Below, one piece after another: positions 48,919 to 61,379 of a stretch of 64,000 bases of DNA. Under the pieces are notes generated by a model, which saw only the letters and a list, made by a program, of their open reading frames with translations, was not told where the DNA came from and made no database searches. The number at the start of each line of letters is the position of its first letter. The first letter of the stretch is position 1. Position numbers and translations under genes: made by a program. The DNA lies in assembly GCA_026545765.1 (NCBI GenBank), contig CM048843.1, positions 3,906,001 through 3,970,000 on the forward strand, read 5' to 3'. The DNA is from Plantago major. Taxonomy: Eukaryota; Streptophyta; Magnoliopsida; Lamiales; Plantaginaceae.

Positions 48919-50033
48919 AGCATTAGAATCACCAAGTGGAATTTATTTTGCAATGGGTAAAGAATGGAAGATGGTTGTTAAAATCAGAAATTAATGGATA
49001 TGCCACTTATACAACTATCTGAGTGGGATGGTCATGAATGGATGGAATTCAGTGGTTTCAGTTCCATTAATCATCATCTTTCTTTCAATTACTCCATTTT
49101 AAATTAACGGATTGTTGGACAGGGACACTTAATTGAGTGAATAATAGTTGCGATATAAATGATAGAATGGTAACTAAATTTTAGTTTAGTTGTGAAAATT
49201 TGTGTTTAATATAGCAAGAGTTAAGATTTTATAGAGTTTTTAGGGTTGTTATACAGGGTGTGTAAGAGTGAAGTAATATGTGTAAGATGTTTTAAAATTA
49301 TTTGATTGTTTCAGGTTGTTATAATAAATGAAAGAAAAAATAATATGAGAAAAATAGTACGTGGAGAGAAAATTTTAATTGAGTTGTAAATAGTAGTTTG
49401 ATTCAAATGGGTACTGTTCCACCTCGATTAAAATGGCAGTTCAAACATGATCACCTTGCCTATTCAATTAAAATAGAGTATTAATTATGTTCCAAACAGT
49501 CTATAAATCTGTTAAGACACGATGTCTAGATAATTTAGACGGACATATTTTGTTAAAAATGGATCAATGTTATAAATCAAAACGCTTGGTATTTTTCCAT
49601 GCACATAAAATATACATTACTAATGTTTTGATAAATAACTCTACCATTTTATTGATGGTATAAATTGGTAATAAAAATAAATAATGTGCATCCTATTCAA
49701 CCGACGTACCATTTAATACACGATGTAGCCAGGCCCTCCTTTAATCCTCAGTTGGCATGGACCGATTTTTCGCTTATAATTAAAAAATACCTGAACTGAA
49801 TGACACTCCACTAGTAACATACTACACACAAGTATATACAGTAGTATTTGGATTCATCAATTGAAAATTAAATTTCAAATGTGGCCGGCCTTATTCTTCC
49901 GGAAGTACTACCATTGATCATTACCAAATCAAAAAATTAAAATGGAATTAAAAGAGTGTTTTGTCTACCATTGATCATTCCCATTTAAGTGTTTTAACCA
50001 TCTATTTTTAATTTTAGTCGTAAACCAGGCGGG
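48919..50033. other. Non-coding intergenic DNA
   Basis: AT-rich with no gene or clear element recognised. It separates the Copia element from the large palindromic element. Confidence 0.5.
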
Positions 50034-50036
50034 TAA

Positions 50037-51474
50037 ATTTTTTTTAGGTACACTACAATGAGACAGTGCCAGTTTAGATACATTAGAATGGTATTGACCG
50101 ATTTTGGTACACAACAACAACACCACGTACAATTTATATACTCCGATCAATTTTCCGTCAAAATTGATAACGTGGCAACCGGAGTTCTGATTTTAACCAT
50201 TCTAATTCGATTTTGACCAAATGAAATAGACACGTGTCGCTCTCTCTTTTATCCGGACTATGAATTAAAAAAATGTTAAAATGGTTTTTAAAATTAAAAA
50301 AAAATATTTTTAAAGTAGAAAAAATTAATAAAATTATATTTAAATATTTAAAATCAAATTAAAAATTAATAAAAAATAATTTTTTTATTAAAAATAAATA
50401 GTAAACTCGAAATAAAAAATTTATTTTCGAATTTTTCTAATCTAATTTAACTTTATAAAAAATTTATAATTTCTTAATTTTTTGTGTTTAATTTTTTTTT
50501 TTGAATTTTGAAAACCATTTTAATTTGGCAGTTGTATGTTTTAATTTCAACATTTTTTTTTATAGTTTTGAGTCTTTTTTATTTATAACAAAATATTTTT
50601 TAATTTAATTTTTAATATTTTATCATATTTTTTCTATTTTGAAATTAACTTTTAATTTCAAAATATTTTTTAATATTTTTTAATTTAATTTTTAATATTT
50701 TATCATATTTTTTCTATTTTGAAATTAACTTTTAATTTTAAAAACCAGTTTAAATAAACATACAACTGCCAAATTAAACTGGTTTTTAAAATAAAAAATT
50801 ATTTTCAAAATAAAAAACTTAGAAATTAAATTTAAAAATATTTTTGTTATAAATAAAGAAAAAAAACTCAAATCTATAAAATAGTTATTAAAAAATAAAA
50901 CATACAACTGCCAGATTAAAATGATTTTCAAAATTCAATTTTGTTTTTAAAATAGAAAAAAATTTAAGAAATCTTAAATATTTTAAAAAGTTAAACTAGT
51001 AAAATTCGAAAATAAATTAAGAAATTATAAAATTAAGAAATTATAAATTTTTTATAAAGTTAAATTAGATTAGAAAAATTCGAAAATAAATTTTTTATTT
51101 CGAGTTTACTATTTATTTTTAATAAAAAAATTATTTTTTTATTAATTTTTAATTTGATTTTAAAAATTTTATATAATTTTATTAATTTTTTCTACTTTAA
51201 AAATATTTTTTTAATTTTAAAAACCATTTTAACATTTTTTTTAAATTCAAAGTCCCGGATAAACGAGAGAGCGACACATGTCTTTTTCATTTGCTCAAAA
51301 TCGAATTAGAACGGTCAAAATCAGAACTCTGGTTGCCACGTCATCAATTTTTATGGAAAATTTATAGGAGTATATAAATTGTACGTGATGGTGTTGTTGT
51401 GTATCAAAATCGTTTAATACTATTCTAGTGTATTCAAACTGACATTGTCTCATTGTAGTGTACCTAAAAAAAAT
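50037..51474. mobile_element. Near-palindromic inverted-repeat element, 1.44 kb
   Basis: The left end ATTTTTTTTAGGTACACTAC is the complement of the right end, and the similarity continues through ACGTGGCAACCGGAGTTCTG / CAGAACTCTGGTTGCCACGT and deep into the AT-rich centre (for example GGCAGTTGTATGTTTTA at 50527 and its complement near 50905). Arms are therefore over 550 bp with only a short unpaired middle near 50750. TAA stands on both sides (50034-50036, 51475-51477), a possible 3-bp target duplication as for PIF/Harbinger-type elements. No coding sequence. Confidence 0.8.
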
Positions 51475-51477
51475 TAA

Positions 51478-52484
51478 TTTAAATTAATTGTCTTATATTA
51501 CAATAATCTAATTGTATGAAATCATGGGTACGTCATCATCACTTCATATAGCGGTAGATCGATGAGGCCCAATTAAACTAGTTGTGAATGGGAAATCATT
51601 GATGCATCTGATCAGTTTCTTTTTTCTTTTTTCTTTTTTCTTTTTTCTCTTCCTTTTCACATTACACAATATGAAGCCACTGAGCCAGCCAGCCAGACAA
51701 TTTCGTAGCGTGTAAATGTGAATAAGATGGAACCCTTGAAATAATATGTAGTAACGCTAATCGCCACCTCCACCACTAAATTGGTAACTTAAAAAATTCT
51801 CAACTGAACTGCTCTAGTCGGTTTTCCGGCAAGTAGCTCTTCAGCATATTATTCAAATTGTTAATCTTATTGTTCGATCTATCGGCGCTCGTTTCTTCAA
51901 CCGCAATTTTCCAATCGAATCAATCAATTAAATTGAATCGAATCAATTATAGTATAAAATATAACTAAGCAGAACTGAACTAAACTGAATGGAACTGAAT
52001 GAGTTTTCAGTTGAAAATAACATAGTATAACTACTAACATCGTACACCAATATAGAGTTTTAACATGATCTTCTACTTTTATATTTAAAAGGCTCCAACT
52101 TTTATTTGTTCTCGCTAATTAAGACAAAATTTAGGATATTTAAATAAAATAACTAGATAAGTATTGAAGATTTTGGTCTTCCAAATTAAAAAAATGATGG
52201 CCGCATTAAAACCCTAGGCGCCTTTGTTATAGGCCGGCCCCATTAATAGCTGATCCGGATGCGTACGCACCACGACTATCTCGTATGAATTAGGTAATTG
52301 ACCTAATTCCTAATTATATCTGACCGAACAACATCGTATTCCAACAAGAGAGCCAATTGATGATTTAATTGAGTTCGCAAACTCGGATATGCTCGTTTCT
52401 CATGTCAATATATAATACAAATTGTTTTACTACTATTAGATTAATTTCAACTATATAATTTTCAAATTGACAAATAGCAGTATA
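51478..52484. other. Intergenic DNA with (TTTTTTC)n tract
   Basis: A (C)TTTTTT microsatellite lies at about 51615-51652. The rest has no recognised gene or element. Confidence 0.5.
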
Positions 52485-53454
52485 TGGAATTTATTTCATG
52501 CAATGACTTATCAGAATTTAACCAGATCAATAATGGACCTATGATTCTTGATGGGCATTTCCCAGGTGATATCTTACTGTACCAACACAAGTACTTTCCC
52601 GCACACTTTGTCCTCACTCGTGCGCGAACCGAGAGACTTCCCAGTTGGTTACCCATCATAAAATTTCTCCAGAACAAGCACTCTGGAGTTCTTATGGATG
52701 CATTCTCGAAAAGAAAGGTACACCTAGAGCTGTAAATTGGGTCAACTTGGACCAGTCCAGCCCAGTCCATGGAGAATCCAGTCCATGTGGACCGGATCCA
52801 TCATGGACTTCACATACAAGTCACTGATCCGGACTGGACCGGATCCTGGACCAAAACCTACCTTTTCTGGTCTGGATCCGGATCTAATCCTCCTTTTTTT
52901 TTTTTTTTTTTTGGGAATTCTACAAAAAATTATTCTAATAACAAACCATCATAAAATAATACAACCAGTTTGTTCGGTGCTATAGCCACAAAACCCACAT
53001 AAGACAACAATACAACCAGTTTGTTTGGTGCTAAAACATCTAGTTACAGCAATTACATTTAGTTTCTTTGACGCAAAAAAAACTCAGAATTCTTCGACAC
53101 AATTCAACATATCCCATTCCACTAAACTCGATATACATTAAGGATATCAACTGGGTTTGAGATGAACAAGTCAAAAAAAGAAAAAAGAATTACCTTGGAT
53201 TGAGTTGGGTGAATGGTGGTGACACCGGTATATCTTCTCCCTCCATGGTAACAAGGAGACAAAGAGGATCGGAGAAGAACGAAGAAGAGGCGCCTAGCGA
53301 ACGAAGAAGAGGTGCAGAAGATTCAACACGCAGATTCGCACTGCAGCACTGTCGTTCTCTTCATTTCTTGAGCCATAGTAGATTCGCAGTGAAAGATCGG
53401 AATAGATGATGATCGATTGTCAATTGTGAAGAAGAAGGGCGCAATCAGACACGG

Positions 53455-53741
53455 TTCGGGTTTACTATACCAAAGTATATACCATCTCCCGTACCACCGT
53501 TGCGATTACGACACATGGCAATACAAATAAAAGGAGAGAAGATTTTAAATTATAAATTGCATTTTCCCATAAATGTATCCTAATTTTCAGGGATGAGCAG
53601 ATTAGTATGAGATTTTCCTAGAGAAGTGTTATCAAACAAATTTAAAATCTTCCCTACTTCTATTTGTATTGCCACGTGTCACAATCACAACGGTGGTACG
53701 GGAGATGGTATACACTTTGGTATAGTAAACCCGGACCGAAT
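53455..53741. mobile_element. MITE with about 90-bp terminal inverted repeats
   Basis: Left sequence GGGTTTACTATACCAAAGTA ... CCATCTCCCGTACCACCGTTG ... GGCAATACAAATA is mirrored by the complement at the right end with few changes. Length about 280 bp, central loop about 100 bp. Long terminal repeats suit a Mutator-type MITE; a target duplication was not resolved. Confidence 0.72.
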
Positions 53742-53937
53742 TAGACACAGTAAAGCAGAAGAAGAGCGCTGAGCCGCTAACAATGAAGAAGAAGAGATCG
53801 AGATTGGCGTTTAATTCTATTAGGTTTCATTTAGAAAAGATCCACGGATCGGTCCGGACTGGTCCGACCCGGACCTGATGGACTCAAATCTGTTGGACCA
53901 AATTTAATTTATTGGTGGACCGGATCAGATCCGATCC

Positions 53938-56900
53938 TGTAAGCCCGGACTAGGAAGCACTCGGCTCTATTAAGTCGACGCTACATTAAAAGTAAACCTG
54001 AATAGAATATAGCCCGGAATGGATAGAAAGGCAATACACACTCTAATTTACAATCAAACTTATGTTCAGGTTACAGGCCCACAGTTCTGGAAACTAGAAA
54101 CACACAGGCAAGACTTAAACTCCTTAGAGGCTGCTTTCGTCAAAACAACATCCGAATCTAGGTCGACCACTGCCAATGATTCACAGACTCACTGAGCTTA
54201 TTTATGTACAGGTCCAAAGGTTCACAGTACGGTAACGATTACTAGTAACACCCAACTTCCTACCACTATAAAATGCGGTCATGGCGACGGATAGATCCGT
54301 CGATGCAGCCATCATCCGTCAGCTCAGCGACGGATCGGCGGATAGAAAATCCGTCCGCCCGGAAAGGCGACGGATAAAAATCCGTCAATGACGGATTGAC
54401 CTTTTTAAAAAAAAAAAATGATTATGGGGCGACGGATAGATCTATCCGTCGCCCCATTTTTTTAAAAATAAAATCCAGATATCACATTTTTATATTCAGA
54501 TCTGGATTAATTCGGCAGTGGTGGTGGTGCGGTGGGTGTGGTGCAGGTGGTGGTGGGAGGTGGGTGTGGTGGAAGGGTGGTGGTGGTGGTGGAGGAGATG
54601 GTGGTGGTGGCAGGGTGGTGGTGGTGGAGGAGATGGTGGTGGTGGCAGGGTGGTGGTGCGGTGGTGGTGGGAGTAGAGAGGTGGTGGTGGTGGAGATGGT
54701 GGTGGAGGAGGATGGTGGAGGAAAGGAGGTGGTGGAGGAGATGGTGGTGGTGGAGGGTGGTGGTGGTGGGAGGAGAGAGGTGGTGGTGGAGGATGGTGGT
54801 GGTGGGAGGAGAAAGGTGGTGGAGGAGATGGTGGTGGTGGAGGATGGTGGTGGTGGGAGGAGGAGGAGAGGAGAAGTAGTGGAGAAAAGGAGGTGGTGGA
54901 GGAGATATATTATATTTTTTTTAATTTTCCGTCGCTAATTTTTTTTTTTAATTTTCCGGCCTTGTAGCGACGGATAAATCTATCCGTCGCTAAAATTTTT
55001 TTATTTTTTTTATTTTTGTCAACGCTCTGTAGCGACGGATAATTTTATCCGTCGCTACAGAGCGACGGATAACCTTTATCCGTCGCCAAGTAGCGATCCG
55101 TCGCTACAGGGGCGACGGATAAAATCCGTCGCCCCTTTCCGTCCCGTTACGGATGGATTCTTGTAGTGTACGTACCCGGCTCACTCATCCTGGGAAACAA
55201 AGAGAGAACAAGAAAGAGGTTAAGTCCCAAAGACTTAGTGAGTATAAACAAATGACAAAGAAGTGAGAGAATGGAACAATTGTGGAGTAATAAAGCAACA
55301 ATGACACGAGTGATACAAGGAAAGGAACAATAGCTTTGATATGAAACGATTTCGAGTATCACTGTTAAAACCTGCCATATGACTCCCTGAACCTAACTAC
55401 AACCTTATGACTTCCCTCGAGGAGCGACCCCGAAAATAGAGAAAACAAGCATGCCAAGGTTCATGCTAGACCAGATCACGGAACACACCAACCACCGATT
55501 GCATTCGTGCAGGAAAAGGATCTGCAGAAGATGACCTTAACCGGTAGTCCATTCCACCCGGTAGCCATTCGCCACAGTCCGGGCCCAATCCGTTGTAACT
55601 GTAATCATATATCTCATTTCCAGTGGAAGGTCACCAGTACCAGAGGCAATTCAATAGGATCAATCGGATGGTTAATAGGTTTCAGGTCAAATGACGGATT
55701 AAAGATGACTCAAGGGTGTAGCCAAACAAAGTAGCAAAGGCTCAATGGATAACAAAGTTGATACAAATTGGCTCAGGTCCAAAGTCAAAAGCGAATAATA
55801 GGTAAGGATGTTACTCGTGTCGCACAAACGATAAGGACAATTGAAAGTAATCAAATTCCCCAAGGCCGGTTGCCGAACTGATACATAGAAAGAATGAAAG
55901 AAACCTCACCTTGTGCGTAGGTATTTGTGCATAGACTACTAAGTCGACTCGATCGTGTCAAGCTCGGTACCTATAAGTATCAATAAAAAGTTGCAAATGT
56001 CACGATACCTCTTACAATGCACTAAGTATTAGGCTCAGTCAATATGGACCAAGTAGGAGCATAATTAGTAACATGCAAGTGGTTGTGAATACAAGTTAGA
56101 CAAGTCTAGGACTTGGTTGTAAATATACGTGATCACAACATAAAAGACATACATGGTCAGGTCACTATATATGTACATATAAGCAATTTTATTAGTTTTA
56201 CCTAAAATATGTATGCGGAAAACATGTAACTCACTTTCTAATACCATCTACTAGTCTAATATCACCTATACTACCAAGGTTTTGACTTGTTCATGACTAT
56301 CTCTTAACTTAACCATATCCTCGAGAGTAGTAATGATATTGATGATTAACACTAATACGATTGTAATTAATATTAGCACCTATAATTTACAGTCTAATTT
56401 CCTATTAACAGAGGTATAAAATACTTCACAGTATAAGTTCTCCTTATTCTACAATTCACCAACCATGGTCCAAGGCTCCAAACAACACTTTATTTGAATT
56501 GTAGAGATGCATGAACCTTTATTTTAAGGATGATACTACTTATTAACTAGTGACAACATTTACACAATTTAAGATATGAACTTCTATCATAGTTATCAAT
56601 AATTTCCCAAATCTTATGCTCTAATTATTAGAAATTGGTCACCACTTAGATAAGTTATGGTACATAGAAGATAATTATTAGCGTATATAAAAGTGGGCAA
56701 TTAAGATAATGATTAGTAACTATACATGAGCGCCAAGTATACATTTACTAACACTTCAAAGACAAAGTTTAGTTAATTAGAAGAGATCCAATTTTGTTAA
56801 GAAATCTAATCTTACCATTTCGTTTGCTTTTATTTTATCAACTTAGAAGAATTCATAGAGACTAATTCAAAACCAAGCTTGATTAAGGCTTGCTAATTAA

Positions 56901-57380
56901 CCCAGTTACACACGTACAACAATCAACTTAAAACATAAGCATAGAAAGTGAATCAAAGTAGAGAAATAATATACCTTTCTTGTTAATTTTCTATCCAACT
57001 TTATGTTTCTGGAAGTACGATAGTGCCTACTAAAAATCTTTGATATCTCTCAAATGGTTATACATGACATACAAGAAAGTAACTAGAAAGGTGGCAAGAT
57101 ACGTGGAGGTTAAAGGAATATGTAATGTAGAAGAGAAAATTTTAGTAGTAACACATGTAATAGCTAGATATAGTAGATGTAAACATATGGTCTCAATATC
57201 AAGGACGGCTCAGGGACAAGTAAATCTTGTTTTACCTCAATTTTTGTCTAATTTTGCTCAAGAGTCCCTAAAATTTATAAAAGTATCATTTTTAGTTTAA
57301 ACAATTATAATCGACATTATGTTATTTTATTTATTTCCGTAAAGATAGAGTCAAGTACGTATCGAAATGCGGGTGTCACA
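53938..57380 (+). mobile_element. Probable solo LTR, 3.4 kb including a CACTA insertion
   Basis: Starts TGTAAGCCCGGACTAGG and ends ATGCGGGTGTCACA. Flanks GATCC (53933-53937) and AATCC (57381-57385) agree at four of five bases. The flanking sequence on both sides is the same hAT subterminal repeat, so the whole piece is foreign to the hAT element. No gag-pol is seen. A solo Gypsy LTR is the best reading; the left end is less certain than the right. Confidence 0.55.
54264..55168 (+). mobile_element. Non-autonomous CACTA element, 905 bp
   Basis: Begins CACTATAAAATGCGG and ends ATTCTTGTAGTG, with exact TAC target duplications (54261-54263, 55169-55171). Subterminal zones carry repeated GCGACGGAT / ATCCGTCGC in both orientations, as CACTA subterminal repeats do. 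The middle (about 54515-54905) is a purine-rich GGTGGTGGA-type repeat, whose long Gly/Val frames are not genes. Confidence 0.88.
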
Positions 57381-57544
57381 AATCCGGATCGGACTGGGAT
57401 AATGTCCACGGATCGAACCCAAATTGACAGGCCTAGGTGCACCTTGTTGGTATGAGTAGCGTTCTCGATCCCTTCAAACTGTTTGAAGTTGACTTGAAAC
57501 TTTGGGGCGTTACATTATCTCACACAGTTAAATAGTTAATGTCA

Positions 57545-57946
57545 TTATTTCTTAATGTGCTTTAGCTTAGCTAGTACTGATCGAGTAATGAACTCGTCAA
57601 TAACTGCGCCATTAAGTATGTCTATTAAGTTGTCCCTGTAGAACCTAGCTGCAGTTGCCCTATCGGTGATGCATATGTTATTCAACTTTTTAGTAGTATG
57701 TACAAAATTAGCAATATAATTATAAAATGGTTGCCTAATTTTAATTTGATCGTCCTGTTCAATAGTATCACTTCCTTTATAATTTCCAACTACTAATCGA
57801 CTAATACTAATTAAATGAAACCCGACACTCCCAACGCAGGTACACCTTAACTCCTTTCCGAATAGATATACCAGCTCCACTTTACCAAACTTATGACATT
57901 TTCGGCATACTCTATCCACACGATGCTCAAACCGAGAGAATTCCAT
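57545..57946 (-). CDS. Unrecognised 133-residue ORF, probably a remnant
   Basis: An ATG-started frame on the minus strand with a balanced composition and a Cys-rich N-terminal part (CRKC at residues 14-17, CTC at 35-37) and later phrases such as RATAARFYRDNLIDILNG. I do not recognise the family. The frame is open up to the CACTA insertion at 57960, and beyond that element (58983-59110) the same strand is open in part, with one stop. So the ORF may be the tail of a longer, dead gene cut by the CACTA. It could be a host gene remnant, a transposon gene or an old integrated viral gene; the sequence alone does not decide. Confidence 0.35.
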   Translation of the reverse strand: MEFSRFEHRVDRVCRKCHKFGKVELVYLFGKELRCTCVGSVGFHLISISRLVVGNYKGSDTIEQDDQIKIRQPFYNYIANFVHTTKKLNNICITDRATAARFYRDNLIDILNGAVIDEFITRSVLAKLKHIKK

Positions 57947-57960
57947 GACCCTTCATCCTA

Positions 57961-58979
57961 CACTACAAGAATTCTGGTATTTAGCAACGGATTGGGGGCG
58001 ACGGATAAAATCCGTCGCCAACCTCAGCGACGGATAGATTTATCCGTCGCTAATTTTGTTGACCATAATAAAAAGAAAAAAAATAAAAAAAATTTAGCGA
58101 CGGATAGATCTATCCGTCACCAAATGACCGAAAAATTAAAAAAAAAAGAAAAGTTAGCGACGGATAGACCTATCTAGATCTATCCGTCGCTAAAAGCCTA
58201 AAAAACCTCAATATATCTCCACCACCACCACCTCCCTTCCTCCACCGCCACCACCTCTCCTCCTCCACCAACATCTCCACCACCACCACCACCTCTCTTC
58301 CTCCACCACCACCATCTCCTCCATCACCTCCTCTCTTCCTCCACCACCTCCTCTTCCTCCCACCACCACCGCACCACACCCACCACCACCTTTCTCCTCC
58401 CACCACACTGCCACCACCTCCCACCACCACCGCTCTTCCTCCTCCACTCCACCACCCGCCTCTCACCACCACCATCCGCCTCTCACCACCACCACCACCC
58501 GTCTCTCCACGTCACCACTGCCTCCGGATCTCATCGCCACCACTGCCACCGGATCTCCACCGTCCACCTCCGGATCTTCGATTTATCTTTTTGTACCTTT
58601 TTGGTATTTTCGGTATTTTAGTTTGTACATTTTAGGTATTTATCTTTTATCTTTTTGTACATTTTCGGTATTTTAGTTTGTATTGTATTATTGTATAATG
58701 AATTTGTATTATTGTCATTGTATAAAATTTTCGATTTATTGTATAATTGTATTGAATATTGTAGTTTCGATTTGAATATCTACCGAATTATTGTCTGATT
58801 TGAATATTGTAATTTCGATTTGAATATCTACCAGTGGGGCGACGGAATTTTTATCCGTTGCCAGAGCTGGGGCGACGGATCGCTGGTCGTGTTTTGGCCA
58901 TGACAAGGAATGAGATATAGAATCCTAAATAAGAGCGCGACGGATCTATCCGTCGCTATAGACCAGTATTTTTGTAGTG
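57961..58979 (-). mobile_element. Second CACTA element of the same family, 1.0 kb
   Basis: Begins CACTACAAGAATTCTGG and ends ACCAGTATTTTTGTAGTG; the flanks CTA and CGA differ at one base. It shares the GCGACGGAT subterminal repeats with the copy at 54264-55168, but its Gly/Val-type repeat (about 58210-58510) lies in the opposite orientation as CCACCACCT, so the element is inverted relative to the first. Confidence 0.85.
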
Positions 58980-59273
58980 CGAATATTGCTCTAGTATAAG
59001 CAAATTTAACTATGTAGCTCTTATGGATGTATTTTTAGAAGGAAATGTGTATCTCGTTGATATGAATATCGAACTGGCATTCACAACTCCTGTAAACTAT
59101 ATGAAACTTTGGTCGGCTTTTCTACCGTCAGGCAGGCATTCGCCCTGCCTGACAACAGGCATCGCCCTAATATAATTAAACTTTTAAATTTTAATATTTT
59201 CATTAAATATAAAAAGACCAAAATACCCATTAAATAAAAATTATAATTTTGAAAAGTAATAAATTACAATATT

Positions 59274-59425
59274 AAGGCCGGGCCGGGCCATCACACTCCG
59301 GTCCGCCCGGCCCGGTATATAAGCCCGGACACCGGCCCGGCGGTTCAACCCGGCCCAGTTTATTTGGCCCGCCCGCCCAGCCCGGAGTCACCACCTGGGC
59401 CTCCATCGCCCAGCCCGCACTTGTG
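59274..59425. repeat. GC-rich GGCCCGG repeat cluster (hAT-type subterminal)
   Basis: A sharp GC-rich island in AT-rich DNA made of GGCCGGGCC, CCGGCCCGG and GGCCCGCCC motifs in both orientations. This is typical of the subterminal region of a large class of plant hAT elements. The partner end was not found within the window. Confidence 0.55.
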
Positions 59426-61379
59426 TGAGTCCTTTATATTAAAAAAAATAAAGCAAGGCATTGGTGGAGTTTGAACATGTGACCTTGTAATTATTTAACC
59501 ACACACTAACCACTTGGAGAAACACTTAACTTTGTCTTCTTTTTGCCGCTCTATAGATTTATATATATGAGGCAAAGAAAAAAATTAGAGAAAATATATA
59601 AAATTGGACCTTAAGTGTGTGTATTATTTTAGTATACCTTATACTCTTGTAATCACATTGTTTTTAGTATATAATATATTTAGGCCTTTCAAAAAAAAAA
59701 GTGTTTTTATAATATTTCATGTTAATCAGAAAAAATAGTTCACTTTATCTGAATTACACAATATGTGTAAAGTTGGTTTACACATATATTGTATTTTAAA
59801 AATTTATGTCCTATTGTATCGCATGCTTTCTTATATTGTTGCGTTACTTGTACAACTTAATATTAGTCATATACAAAATAAATTAATTGAAATTATAAAT
59901 TAATGTTTACGTATATTATTTAAATTTCGCCGCTTATTTTCGTAGCACTACAATGTATCAAAAGTAAAATGGAATCACATGTGTACTTAAAGTCAGGGAT
60001 ATGTATTATAATTATGATTCGAGCGTGTTACATATATTTTGTTTGGTATTAAGCTCAAACTCGATTTAATATGAATACATTTGAAATGGTTGTGTAGAAA
60101 TCCGTGGACTAAACTCAACTTTGTCAACACCGAGACTAACAAAAAAAGTAGTACAATGTCGAATATAATTTCAGTTACGTTTTTCGGTGAAGCTCACTTC
60201 AAGTTCAATAACTTGATTTTAATATAAACACACACGAAATTTCCTTCTAAGATATAAAACTGTATGAAATTAAAATATTTTATATTATACATGTTTATCC
60301 ATAAATTACCGCCTAACAATTTCACTCACACCGCTTTTCATATATGTATAAGTTTACGTAAGGATCTAAAAATCCGTGTATCCACATTGATCGACCGTTG
60401 ATGGTGTTAGAAATATATTGATATAAGGTAAAGAAAGATGAGAATGAATAATCAAAATGTTTATCCTCATGAATCTTTTTTTTTTAAACAGCCAAAGTAT
60501 ATTACGAACTCATGATATTTACAACGAGCACAAGAAATTTAAGATATAGTCATGAACTCACTAACGCCCCAAAAGCAAAGTATGAAATTTAAGATATAGT
60601 CATGAATTGTTGATGATGTAGTTATATCAATTCATATTGTTTAGTATTCTATCAGGGTTGCATAACATATCATATTATACATGTTGAACGAATATCTCTA
60701 TAAACCAGTGACTAAAAAGTTTATCAATTGTCCGATCCAGTATGAACGGATAGGATTACAAATCAACCCTTGTAGATCTTGATTAATTCGTCAAATTTAT
60801 AAAATAAAATATTTGCATAATTAGTCACTCATCAAAATACCGAAACAATAGCAAAAACATATTGTAAGGGGTTTGAATATTTAAAATACATTGTTAAAAG
60901 TTACAGTAACTCCGTGAGTTGAAGTTGCCAAATTAGCTAGCAACGTACCATACCATACATAATTATAAGTGTATATAGATACAAGTGCATGTGAAAAGAG
61001 TCATCTACGACACGTTCCTCACGGATATGAAATATTTGTATACATTATCCAATTCGTTAGCTAAAGGATCTGATCGATTCGATACGCACATGCAAATAAA
61101 CGGATTTGAAATAGTTTGCTTTCCTTAATTGATTAAATGTGTTGTTTTTAACCTCCGTCTCACTATAAATTAAATTTAAACCATAATATTTTTTTTTATA
61201 AAACTATATGTTATATATTTATAATCATTTTCTACATGCTTCCAATTATTTATAGAATCTTTTAATAAAAAATAAATAAATAAACAATGAAATAATATAT
61301 TCCCACCAAAAAAGTTGAAATGTCACTTATTAGAAAATTGAAGAGCCATTGAAACATGGAGCGGGAAAATGGCTGAACA
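59426..61379. other. AT-rich intergenic region without recognised genes
   Basis: I see no coding region, terminal repeat or RNA gene. Short direct repeats such as AAATTTAAGATATAGTCATGAA (60535 and 60586 areas) are present. Confidence 0.5.

Larger units (their letters stand above)
52725..57435. mobile_element. Non-autonomous hAT-like element, 4.7 kb with nested insertions
   Basis: Left end TAGAGCTGTAAATTGGGTC and complement of the right end TAGGCCTGTCAATTTGGGTTC match well and fit the hAT terminal type (T/CAGGGCTGTCAAT). The 8-bp flanks GGTACACC (52717-52724) and GGTGCACC (57436-57443) agree at 7 of 8 positions, the expected hAT target size. The subterminal regions are packed with GGACCGGATCC-like motifs. 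No transposase is present. It holds a MITE, a large solo LTR and, inside that, a CACTA element. Confidence 0.77.
52485..57514 (-). mobile_element. Second Cassandra-like TRIM copy, split by a hAT element
   Basis: Read on the minus strand from 57514, it begins TGTAACGCCCCAAAGTTTC, continues GAGAACGCTACTCATA and AACAAGGTGCACC to 57436, and resumes at 52724 after the hAT insertion with the 5S-type box GATGGGTAACCAACTGGGAAG (about 52655-52635) and GAGGACAAAGTGTGCGGGAA. The order and phrases match the copy at 9566-9993. The far end near 52485 is not resolved. Apparent ORFs on both strands of this piece are accidental. Confidence 0.68.

Noticed and set aside
52462-52770. ORFs on both strands around 52.5-52.8 kb
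   Set aside because: The region is a TRIM copy with a 5S-type box, as shown by alignment with the copy at 9566-9993; the frames are accidental.
54396-54938. Long glycine/valine-rich ORFs in the CACTA core (and the mirrored ones at 58170-58475)
   Set aside because: They follow from a GGT/GGA trinucleotide repeat that is open in several frames; they lie inside a CACTA element with defined ends and have no start context or homologue.
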